DNA of 64,000 nucleotides from Mesodorylaimus sp. YZB2_4. Taxonomy: Eukaryota; Nematoda; Enoplea; Dorylaimida; Dorylaimidae. The number at the start of each line of letters is the position of its first letter. The first letter of the stretch is position 1. The notes below the pieces were generated by a model. It was given only the letters and a program-made list of their open reading frames with translations, was not told the DNA's origin and searched no databases. The position numbers and the translations under genes were made by a program. The stretch is from NCBI GenBank assembly GCA_030248295.1, contig JASANH010001177.1, positions 62,001-126,000 of the forward strand, given 5' to 3'. This document shows, one piece after another, positions 54,223-64,000 of this stretch.

Positions 54223-56055
54223 TTAGAGAGGCATGCGGTTTCTACCCTTGCCAGCTATCAGTTGCCGCACTAGATTACTATCGCATTCAGCTTTAGTCGA
54301 CCACCAGTCGTCTATATTCGAGTAAGATTTTGGACGGACGGGAGATTCTAAAAGAAGGCGACAAAGTTCGCAGAGACACCAAGGCCGTTCTAAGCGCCCG
54401 TGATCCCGGCCGTTCAAGAAAACGATACGATATTCACGACGCCACTTGAACTGGGCCTGGTACAGAGCGGGGTCTGAGTCCAGCTTTTTTAGATAAGTGG
54501 CTAATGAGCGAGGCGAATCGAAATCGTCAGCTGCTATAAACGAGCCTGGAGGCGCGTATTTCTCGACGATCGACCTTTTGAGCACGACTGTGACAATGTT
54601 CAATGTCATCTTTTCCCAAAACTTCTCAGTGGCATAATCTTTGCACAGGCTATTTTCAAAGGCCAAGTAAAATTTGTAACGTCGATCCAACAAGCCATTG
54701 CAGTCGTCCGATTTCGAGCAGCTCATTGTACCGCATGCGCCGTAGATATCCACATCGATATACTTTTTTAGTTCACGGACGTATTCGTCCCGTCCACTCG
54801 GGGCACCACAGTTGCTAACAAACCAGGCCACTGGGCGATCTATAACAAACAAGTCCAGCAAAAAGTTATCATCGATTTATGCCAGGAGAATTAGAAAAAA
54901 AACAGTTACTTGGCTTTGAAAAAAGGTAGAAGACACGTAAAGCGATTAACTGGCTGGAGATAACGAACATGAGACATGCGCAAAGGCCTGCTAGAACTCG
55001 CTGGCTACGCAGGTACCCATTCATCCGACCCAATACCCACATGTCAAGTATGTACGTTTGTGGGCTGCGTCCGATGCCACCCAAACGGGACTACCGACCC
55101 GTTTCTCAGCCATGACACAGTATAATAAGCTAGGCCGTGAGGTGACCGATTCTTACGGCATCTTCACTACCCTGCTAAAACCAGCCCACCCAGACTGGCC
55201 GTGGGTGGGATGACAACCGACGAGAAGTCCTTCCCGAGGACTAGTCACGGATCTCACACTCGTTTGGGATCGCGTCAAACCAGGATCGACTCGCGACCAG
55301 GTAAATTATTTCTTGTGTAATGTGTCCACACCCTCAAGTGCGTTTGGTGGGGGGGAGAAACTGCCGCTTTCCCCAAACGGAATAGACCTGCGCCCTAATC
55401 AGGTTTGCTGCTCAAGCTATATAGGATAGCGCCTACCACCTGAGCCACCTCGACTCATTGCGCACTAAATTTATCACGTACCTTTCCGAGCAATCAATTC
55501 GGTCAAGTTCTTTGATAAGCGTTTGAACGGTCTACGTCGCCTGACAGCGTACCCATACGGACAAGGCACATCGGCATCGCGTCGATATCCTAACGTCAGG
55601 TTGAAGAAATTCTGAGCGGTTGCACCACCAGCGCTCATGTGCAGTGGCGATTCTTGAGTGAAGAATACGTAAAATTGAGAGGGATCTCGAGTAGCGGGTG
55701 GAGTACCAACCCCGTTATGGAACACAATTGCACTTGAGTTGTTGACAAATTTTTGATCGGTCGTGATTTGGCAGCCATATTCCAAACACCCGCTCAAATG
55801 CTGCGGCCCTAGTTCTCCACTTGACCATATTAGGATATTTGGCTGTCGATCGCTTCGTGTAGCAAGATTAAGATGCGGTGGTAGATTGCCTACGATGTCC
55901 GCATCATCAAAGTCGCCTTCGTGGTGCCCGTCCCATTCCTCGTCTTCAGGTCTTATTTCACCACTCTCGTAAAACGAGTGCCGCAAGGCGATAAGGAAAA
56001 CAATGCATAAATAGACGGCAAGCGATAAGAGCCGAAAAGGCAAACGGAACCGCAT
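54223..56055 (-). CDS. GT10 alpha-1,3-fucosyltransferase-like
   Basis: Golgi type II membrane enzyme that transfers fucose from GDP-fucose to glycans. Exons 56055-55482 and 54839-54223 join in phase to 396 residues, a usual size. N-terminal cytosolic and membrane anchor (LLSLAVYLCIVFLIALRH), an N-terminal domain with NILIWSSG and FYVFFTQESP, then the GT10 signature FYLAFENSLCKDY with TEKFWEKM (residues 249-269), preceded by a cysteine-bearing GACGTMSCSKSDDC. The usual L-x-x-G-x-V-P-V-V block is changed to LNIVTVVLK, while the following KYAPPGSFIAADDF is well kept. Cysteines in the C-terminus (WCLCELC) likely form disulfides. Acceptor specificity cannot be told. The 642-bp intron contains a SINE tail fragment. 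Confidence 0.88.
55281..55350 (+). repeat. SINE 3' fragment in FUT intron
   Basis: Reads GATCGACTCGCGACCAGGTA, TTATTTCTTGTGTAATGTG and CACCCTCAAGTGCGTTTGG, matching the box B to tail part of the SINE at 820-970 with changes. Confidence 0.55.
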
Positions 56056-58835
56056 GACGATATTAACGGGGCGGCGTGTAAAAGTTCGGATAGGTAAGGC
56101 TCACTTTTTCATTAGAATAGAATGTCGATAGAGGCGATTACGGTCGAGTGAGCTCGCTACCAACGGTAGGTGGAGACTGCATAAGGCAGCTGACATGTAG
56201 CTGGTTCTAATCTGTAGCTGAAGAGTACAATACGAATAGTATCCTGTTCTAAACCGTCATTTATAGATTAGCCAATAGAGCGTATAGAATCGGACGCGCC
56301 CCAGCATAGGCGTCGCGCGCTACAAAGCACTGTAATGCAGCAGAGCGAAGAGCAGTCTTCCGTTTGCCAAATGTGCTCTTATGGGCGCTTGCCCACGCAC
56401 CAGCTGACGGTAAACGGGCTCACTATGGGCCATCATATCAGCTAGTGTGATCGCCACGGGCTGAGGTAGCTCGGTCGCTTTGGCATTACCTCTTTGGTAA
56501 CGAGTGAAGATTGAGGGCTAACATTCGAGCGCTACTTAGTAACCCCGAGGCCAAGCCCATAGAACGGAAGCGGTGCTAAGGAGGCTCGGCGTCGTCGATT
56601 GTGCGGCCCCATGGTTTCAAACTCCTTTTTTCGTTAGCGTGCTATCAAAAGAAATTTGCTCGTCGGGTAGACGAGTGCCGGGGTCGTCGAGCTGGCATAA
56701 CCTGGGTCAACATGAAAAAAGCTTTTGCTCGGTCGATCATGCAAAAGTAATCGGCGCCTGTCGTTAGCTGCCCTGGGACGGGCGTGTCTCGTTTTTGTTT
56801 CCGGAATTGGTATTATAGCAGGCGCCCCATCCGGTGCCCTTTAGCCACTTTGACGGCTCATGGGAAACAGCTAAAATGCCGACTGGCTGGTAAAGCAAGT
56901 TAGCACTAGGGTCCGATAGGAGACAGGTTCAGCTAATGTTTGCGCGTATCCATGTCCTCACGGTCAGCCCATGTGACAAAGGGCCGTCGATCGATAGAAA
57001 TTGGACCGGTTTCAACAAGAGCCAAGGTAGCTGCATTGTAGGTGGCATTTGGGATTCGAGAGCCAGCCACCACGAACGTCATTGCGCTAATTTAGATTCC
57101 ATAGTCTGTTTTCAACGGTAGCTAGCAAGAAAGTCCAAGTAATTTTCACTCTTTCCGAAGTGCTGCTCCTTCTGAAGCGTGGTATATGGCAATGAGAGCT
57201 GAAAGACTCTATAAAACGGAGATACTGTAGTCAGAACTTACCACGTTACGGCATAGGCCGCGTGTACATTCCCAAAGGAAACAGATAGTCATGAATGCCT
57301 TGCGTACAGCAGTGACTGGTCTTGATCATCGCATGCTTTTTCTAAAATTTGTGTGGCCAGTGTGTATATTTACTGCACAAATGCTGGTGTGAACTATGGC
57401 TGCAGCTGCTAAATTATGGTTGCTAAGCAGTAGACTACTGTAGGCTAACTACTTTAAAGCGAAACAAGCTTAAAAGGAGCTGCAGCCTTGTGACCCCATC
57501 TAATGACACGCATGAACAGTTTTTGATGCTTTACCACATCACCAACGCTTATGCGCGATCGAGGGTGAAGGGGCGCACTATGCACGGAATGATTTCAAAT
57601 AAACGGTTTTTGATTTCAAACGTAATCTTCTCGACAAATTAGAAATCGAACCACCGAAGGCCGAACGCATATAATATACCTTGTGTGCAAGTTTTACTCT
57701 ACAGCACGTATAGGAGTGGTTTAAATGAGGGCGAAGTTATTGAGAAGGGTACTTCGAAGTAAGGACGGTGGCGCAAGCCTCATGGTCTCCAGGAACGACA
57801 GTTGTTTGTTGCATGTCTGCGCATGCCTTTGTTGTGCAGAGTAAGATATGACAGTTAAACGCTCTATTGCATCTACTTGTTGTGCGTACCAGTCCTACCT
57901 ATATGTGCAAATACAGTACGACTCATCTGTGTAAACTTGACTGTCGAGAAACTCGTTCATTCTCTCTTTCTTCGACAATATGGCGAGCCACGAACAGAGG
58001 GCATGCCGCACCCGTCGTCACTATCAAGGATAACTTGCTGCGCTGCGGGTGTATACTTGTTCGTGAGAACGATTGGCACGAGCTCTGCTGAAAAGCTAAA
58101 ATACGTATATGGTGTCATAGTTTTGCCCGCACTTTCACGTGAGACCGTGCGACAGAAAACGGGTAAGGCGTATTTAAATGGATGACCGCCTATCTACTGT
58201 AGTGGCGTGGGATGTGGGGCCTCCACTACCTTTGGTAGCCATGCTATTGCATACATTCGGACGCCACTCGCTTAAGAGTGGTGCTCCAGTTCCCCGCTTG
58301 TCCTGCCACTTTGGAGTCTATAGGCCCGAAGTTGAATCTAATATATCTTTTGCCAACGACTACTTTGGATTGCACGTCTGTAGCCTCACCCCTCGGTCTT
58401 GTTCGGAATCGTGGACCTCATTATGCACGTTCCAAAAGGCCTTAACTATTTTAAATTTACAACTTGGCTACCCGATACCATAAAATTTATTTTATGATAT
58501 TCCGAAATCGTATAACGATCTGACTTAACGTCATCTAGAAACTAGATATTTCAGCGCACTGAAACCCTTTCCAAAAAAAACAGAATGACGCACTTTGAAT
58601 CTTCAAAAACTTGTAAGCATTTCAGCTGCTTGCTCGTCATCGACCATTGCTTCCTGGGCGACAAGGAAGTGGTAAGAAAAAAGAGTGTTCTTCCTGCTAC
58701 CTTTCGTTCCTAAAGAAACAAAGACCTAGATAATGGGCGTTCCTGGCATGAAAAATCACAGCTGAGTATTCTAGGAGGCTGTTGGAACATATCAGGTGCC
58801 CGCCCACTTGATCAGTGACACCAAACTGATTAGAG
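56056..58835. other. Intergenic region of 2.8 kb, no gene seen
   Basis: Open frames up to about 100 aa without domains. It contains a reverse-strand SINE tail at 57525-57597. No RNA gene was noticed. Confidence 0.45.
57525..57597 (-). repeat. SINE tail fragment
   Basis: The plus-strand reading TTACCACATCACCAACGC, TTATGCGC and GAGGGTGAAGGGGCGCAC is the reverse complement of the SINE body. The head is absent. Confidence 0.65.
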
Positions 58836-58863
58836 GCCATCCATAAAGGTCGACCGCAGCCTA

Positions 58864-58884
58864 GGGGGGGGGGGGGGGGGGGGG
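58864..58884. repeat. Poly-G run, 21 bp, with nearby GGGGGA repeats
   Basis: The longest homopolymer in the window. It is followed by four to five GGGGGA units at 58908-58932. Located just inside the left inverted repeat of the element. Confidence 0.9.
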
Positions 58885-59663
58885 TTGGCAAAAAGTGGTC
58901 AGCTGCGGGAGGGGGAGGGGGAGGGGGAGGGGTAGCGGCCAATGGTCGACCGCAGCAAATTTTTAGACTTTTGATGACAAAAAAGACCTTTCATCTTCAC
59001 CAGTAGTGCGCGTTCAAATCTTAAAAACTTTTTGTCTTCTCTTCTCCTTGGTCGTTCATTCTCGATAATGCAATTTCGGCTTCATCAGGACTCTTATTCC
59101 CAACTGGAATGGCATCTGATCCGAAAGGGAAAAGTTGGGAGGCGATGGCTAAGCTGATTTAAGCGTTGATCCGCCTTTCTGGCCCGCAACCCTGACTGGG
59201 AGGCCGAGGCTCTATTCCGACGGAGGACGGCAGTTTAGTAGCTTGTCGTTGGCTTTGGACACCTGGCTACGGGCGGCACCACGTCACTGTCAAACGGCGG
59301 ACGCCCACCGAAGAAGTAGAGAATTGGGAAACTGTCCTCGAACACCAGTCGAGATGGTCCCTAAGCTAACGATAAGGCCAAGCCCCTTCTCACCCAGTAT
59401 GCCCTCGTGTTGAGGTGCTTTCAGTGAAGACACAGGAACCTGCCATGAGAGCTGGTGACCTCTAGGTATAGGTCGGTATCACCTTTTTCCAGGATCGAGA
59501 TCAGGGCAAGCCCGATCGGGATCGGGATTTTTTGTTTGAGGTCGAACAGTTTGCACGCACGAAGGAGATGAGTCTATTTTCCAGACCAAAGCACACTTTA
59601 GTCATCCAGGTTTTTTATCAGGTCGAGTTTCAGTCATTATAAATAAGCTGAAATTGATGAGTA

Positions 59664-59829
59664 CCGTATTTCCTCGAAATTCTCCCCGCGGGAGAAATTT
59701 TTTGAAATGGGTCCCAGACGGGGTAGAATAACAGAGGGGGGAGGATTTCCAGAGCGGGGAGAATAAAGTTCAATCGGGGTCTAGACAGGGGAGAATAACC
59801 AGAGGGGGAAGGATTGCGAGGAAATACGG
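59664..59829. mobile_element. Short MITE with TA target duplication
   Basis: The 166-bp element begins CCGTATTTCCTCGAAAT and ends GCGAGGAAATACGG, with TA on both sides. The interior is an imperfect repeat of GGGGAGAATAA-like units. No coding capacity. Confidence 0.75.
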
Positions 59830-60420
59830 TACATTCGCAGTTTGGATACGCGTCCAGCAAGGTCAGCCTAGGCTAAGTAAAATTAGTGTTGCTATAATTA
59901 TCGATTTGAGCCGATGTTGCTGTTGCCTCATCATGGCAGATATGATGGATCAGAGTGTACCTGCCATGCTTATGCATATCATAATTATTAGCAGAGTCCC
60001 GATGCCTCAATGTCAGGATCAGGATTGGGATCCCAACCTATCCCTGACAGCCGCGCTCATCATCTCATGACTGCTTGCCAGCTAATATGATTGGAAGTCC
60101 CGTAGAGAACTGAGCCGGCGCGGCCCAACCCGCAAAACTTTTAAAAAATATGGGGAAAAGTTTGTGGAGGCTATTAAAAAATAGAAATCCGCTCCATAAA
60201 TCAAAAACGATTTGTCTTCGAAGGAGATGGCATCTTGTCGAGCTCGAGAAAGCATAAGACGAAGCAGTTCACAAAACTGCGTTTGGAAGGGGGTGGGGTA
60301 TGGCTGAAGTGGTCGACCATTTTTGAGAGGGGCTTCGCGATAAATGGTCGGCATGCGGTCAGGGGGGAGGGGGGTCAAAAAATCGAGATTTTGTGCGGTC
60401 GACCTTTATGGATGGCCCCT

Positions 60421-61239
60421 TAGCCTGGGTGTTTTCGCGATACGTCTGGGCCTGGTAGAAAAGCCGCCGTACCTAAAACAGCTGCTGTATTGGCTGGTGT
60501 GCGAAAAGAAGTGACATTTTCGATGTCATAACATTTCGACTTTTTGTATTTCTTTGTTGTACTCTGCAATTTATACTCAAAATGATTATCATAACACAAC
60601 TACATGCCTCAGACTACTGTATAATTTGTATGACCAGCCCCATATGTAATCTCAGGAAGCAGTTAGACACTCTGTTCAAAAAATGCAGTCTATAGAATGA
60701 AGGTGTTTTTAGAGTATTTATCTTTTCAAGTTCGTATTTTTAGACGCTAGAGAATACAAAAATATTCAAAGCGGCGTCTAGACATAAGAACTTTCAACTG
60801 CTTTCAACTGCAGTTGATTAATGAACTGGAACCTCTAAGAACAGAGGTAGAGTTTATATTTCTTTCTGCATTGCCTACAATTCACAAGTTCGATTTTACA
60901 ACGTGCGTGACCAAGTAAATATCGTCAGGATTCTTGCCTTGCCTTGACCGGCCGAAATGTGAGCCAAGAAGGCACGGTATTTCTAAGAATTACTTTTTCC
61001 CCGTGTGAATGGCTGGAAAAGAATTTAGCACAGACACTCAAGAAGCCATAAGCAAGTGGAAAGGGAACAACAAAATGGCTCTTCGATGATAGCTAGCGTC
61101 AGCTGACAGGATCGGAATCGTGAAACAAAACGAGCGTGCACAAATATAAACGACCTAACGCGTCTACTTTTTCAGCCAGCTTTTGCCTGCACTCACTTCC
61201 CCAGCCGCTGAGAAGACTACCGGAAGAAAGCTAAGGAAA
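60421..61239. other. 5' flank of the TWK channel gene
   Basis: No separate gene seen. TTTTTCAG at 61168-61175 looks like a splice acceptor, and the channel frame stays open from there to the ATG. Either an upstream exon extends the N-terminus or this is a spliced-leader addition site. Confidence 0.45.
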
Positions 61240-63078
61240 ATGGTGAAGTTAGCTTGGAAGACTTTCGGACTTGTGACGAATGATACTGATGAAGAGAACG
61301 GGGATACCCAGCCATTGAAGGAAACCTCAAGATGCAGTTGGGCAGCCAGGATCGGCAATGGAATTCTGGCTGGACTATTGTTCATTTACGATCATGTGCC
61401 ATTTCGATATCTTGGCCCTGTAATTGTGTTAATTCTGTATACTGTATTCGGTGGGTGGATGTTCCGGCATTTGGAACACAATGCTTTTATGGCGAGCAAT
61501 AATCTAATACACGTTCCTGAAAATGTACCAATGTATAATGATAGTCACAGTCGACCCACTCTGGTCACGCCGAGACAGGCTGGACGAAACATTTCGTACC
61601 AAGAAGCGCAAAAGTCGATTTATCGAAAGGAGATGACTCGGCGACTTTGGCGTCTGAAATTGAAAAATACAACACCAAGAATTCGAGAAAGAATGGCCGA
61701 AAGTGTCTGGAATTGGTATGACTCAAAAACGAGAGAGTACGAAGGCCCGAGGGGCAAAGGCGAATCGACGGAATCACCATGGACAATGTGGAACGCTATG
61801 TTTTATGCGGCTACATTGTATACCACGATTGGTAAGCAAACTTGGATGATAAACAATTAGTCAGGTATGCAGAAATTGAAAGTACTCGGTCCCTATTCAA
61901 AGCCTCTTCAAAGGCCTCTATTGATCTAATGTCCTGAATCATCCTCCGAGAGACGCCCTCCAGCGACTTATACCGCATTCCTTGGGAGCTGGATCGAGCC
62001 AAACACCCTTGGCACAGGTCTGTGTATAGGTACAGGTACAGGACTGTACAGGTCTGTCTACTGTAGTTGCCACAATGAGCTCACAGACATTTCGTTAGTC
62101 ATGACTCCTGATGTAAGTGACCATGATCCACTTTAGGCTATGGCAATATCGCTCCAAGCACGACTGGAGGGAGAGTGGCTACAATAATGTACGCCTTGCT
62201 TGGTATCCCCCTTGTGCTGACTATTCTAAACGATTGGGGCATGCTTTTGTTTCGATTTCTCAAATATATGCATCAACTGTACGTCAAAGTCAAACATAGA
62301 CGCAGCGCCTGGGTGCCAGTAGCTGGCGGTCCGGAGGAAGTTGTAGATTTACCAGTCAGCCTTGCAGTATTTTTACTTATATTCTGGCTATGCAGTTGCG
62401 CTGGTATCTTTTTAATCTGGGAAGACGAGTGGGATTATTTCACGTCGTTTTATTTCTTTTTTATTAGTCTTACGACTATTGGACTTGGTAAGCTGGTGAC
62501 TCTTTAGCACTTAGCATTGCCTCCTACTCTATGCCAAGCTATAAAAGCATAGCGGCGCCCGATAAACACAGTGCCAATGTACCATCGATCACACATGCAA
62601 TGTCCTTTCCATTTCAGGCGACGTCGTCCCTCGATATCCACAATACACGCTGATGAGTTTCACTTTGGTCCTCTGCGGCTTATCTGTAGTCAGTATGAGC
62701 TTCAACATAATTCAGACAAAAATTGAATCCCTGTTTCGAGCTCTGATGCTCGGAATCGAGCAAGAATATTGGCAAAAGCAGGTGGAACCAGATAAAAGCC
62801 AATTTAGCGATGAGGGAAGCAACATGAATGCATCGATTGGTGTTATGCAATTATGGAAGAAAAAACCACTAAAACAGCGCATACTCTTTCGATTGATGGA
62901 CAAATCCAAGAAACAAATGCTGCAAGATTACTGGGAGAAGAAGGCCAACACCAGAAATCAGTCCACTCAGACCACTGTCAAAACTTACGTCACCGAAGGT
63001 TTTCAGGTTGACCTAGACGTGGAGGAAGCGGAAACGAAATATAAAAACAGGAAATACATCTACAATTTATGTGATTAA
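61240..63078 (+). CDS. Two-pore-domain potassium channel, TWK type
   Basis: Plasma-membrane K+ leak channel subunit; two subunits form a pore. Exons 61240-61831, 62137-62487 and 62618-63078 give 467 residues with phases that agree. Layout: cytosolic N-terminus, TM1 (YLGPVIVLILYTVFGG), a long extracellular cap, pore 1 TTIGYGN (195-201), TM2 (IMYALLGIPLVLTIL), TM3 (VSLAVFLLIFWLCSCAGIF), pore 2 TTIGLGD (310-316), TM4 (SFTLVLCGLSVVSMSFNII), and a charged C-terminal tail. Both introns that interrupt the selectivity filters fall inside the glycine codon at the same phase. Nematode TWK channels are numerous, so no orthologous name is given. The start is the first ATG after a possible acceptor at 61175. 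Confidence 0.92.
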
Positions 63079-64000
63079 TGAACAATGAATTATCCAGCGC
63101 AGTAGATTCCCTGACATTCAGGGTTGAAGACTGTGATGTCGCTTTCTGAAAAGATCTGTGATCTGTCACTGCTATGCGTTCTTTGCTTGATCGGGAAAGC
63201 CCATACCAGATAGCAGTCATCTTTCATCATCAGAGGCACTCTGCGAGGGATCTATGTGCAGTACACTAAAGTCCTTGGCGATACTGGGCCTCATCCTATC
63301 CTAAGTCCTGGTGCGGCCCCTGAACACGGCTCAATCACTGGGAGTCAAAAACAGAACGAGGGCCTCGTTATCAGGAAATAAAGCCAGTTGAACTATGTAT
63401 AACGTTACGTGCGATCTGCGCCGCACCGTTTTATTCCCTTCTTCGCTTCCCACTTTCACTTTTTTGTGAATTACCCCAGACGGAGGGGTTCCACACCACG
63501 AGTCAGAGCTAGATGGAGGTGGCGACTGAAACTGACCCTAGTTCGGTGCTCGACAAAGCTTCCCAATGACTCACAGTCAGCATGTGCTGCTTCTGTGTTG
63601 GATCACTGCAAAATGATGGTCAGCGGTATATGCATACAGTCCTTTCCAGCCTTCTTTGCTTATGGGTATGCAGTGAGCTGGTATCCGGGCAATCGCCAGG
63701 GCATTGTTCGCTTGCACATTTTTGGTCAGTGGGATGGAGTTATTTCGTGACCTTCATCGTATGTAAACTGCCTTTTGCAAGACACCAATCATTCCTCTGT
63801 CCGTGCTCGTACCTTGGGTGCCTAAATCATGGCGTTGTAATTCGTTCTCAGTGAAAAGGGAAAGCCAAAATAGCCGAAAACTGTTTCTTATATGTCAAAG
63901 ATAATGTGAACAATGATGGAATCACGTTTTGGAAATGTGAGAAGTTAGTCGAACTTCACTGGCCGTGTTCATACAGTAGAAGATGGGATCGTCAAAAGAA
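63079..64000. other. Intergenic to window end, no gene seen
   Basis: Open frames of up to 113 aa without domains. Probably the 3' flank of the TWK gene and unannotated DNA. Confidence 0.4.

Larger units (their letters stand above)
58836..60420. mobile_element. Non-coding DNA element with terminal inverted repeats
   Basis: About 1.6 kb between inverted ends GGCCATCCATAAAGGTCGAC plus CGCA. TTAG occurs just outside both ends and may be a 4-bp target duplication. Subterminal GTCGACC and poly-G/GGGGGA tracts are repeated inside. No transposase frame was recognised. A second MITE (59664-59829) is nested in it. Confidence 0.6.

Noticed and set aside
61160..61240. Upstream extension of the TWK channel to a non-ATG start at 61183
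   Set aside because: The frame is open but has no ATG; the stretch follows a splice-acceptor-like TTTTTCAG, so an upstream exon or leader splicing is more likely than a non-ATG start.

Overview
The window is animal nuclear DNA. Genes have spliceosomal introns, and several are as short as about 50-65 bp. Gene content points to a nematode: a compact SH2-tyrosine kinase of the Fer/SPE-8 type, a CK1/TTBK-like kinase, a TWK-type two-pore K+ channel, a GT10 fucosyltransferase, membrane-anchored C-type lectins and divergent Cys-loop receptors. These families are expanded in nematodes. A gene for gamma-tubulin complex protein 4, which I recall as absent from Caenorhabditis, suggests a lineage outside Caenorhabditis. 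The species cannot be named from sequence alone, and another ecdysozoan is not excluded.

Layout. 1-5.7 kb: two Cys-loop receptor genes on the minus strand (the left one cut by the window edge) flank a small plus-strand single-pass membrane protein gene. 6.8-17.3 kb: two SLC25A29-like mitochondrial carrier genes face each other, with an intronless GCP4 gene between them. 21.3-24.6 kb: an intronless C-type lectin gene, a fragment of a proline-rich membrane protein gene, and a decayed transposon carrying integrase-like and OTU-like sequence with a SINE inside. 25.2-28.5 kb: convergent CK1-like and Fer-like kinase genes. 32-40.3 kb: a BAR-domain gene, a proline-rich single-pass membrane protein, a CHK-kinase-like remnant, a LINE relic and a lysine-rich single-pass membrane protein. 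42.4-50.6 kb: a second C-type lectin and an 11-exon GALNT2-type gene whose large introns hold repeats. 51.6-53.0 kb: a decayed duplicate of the 2-3 kb membrane protein gene. 54.2-56.1 kb: fucosyltransferase. 58.8-60.4 kb: an element with terminal inverted repeats and a nested MITE. 61.2-63.1 kb: TWK channel.

The genes fall into two architectural classes. The two kinases, the basic-tailed membrane proteins and the BAR gene have GC-rich coding sequence and mostly 50-65 bp introns. The receptors, carriers, GALNT, FUT and TWK genes have more mixed base composition and several long introns. The first class matches families often used in nematode male germline and sperm, but that link is inference. 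The rest is membrane signalling (receptors, K+ channel), secretory-pathway glycosylation (GALNT, FUT), mitochondrial transport and microtubule nucleation. Exon coordinates were read by hand from splice consensus and reading-phase agreement; no transcript evidence was available.
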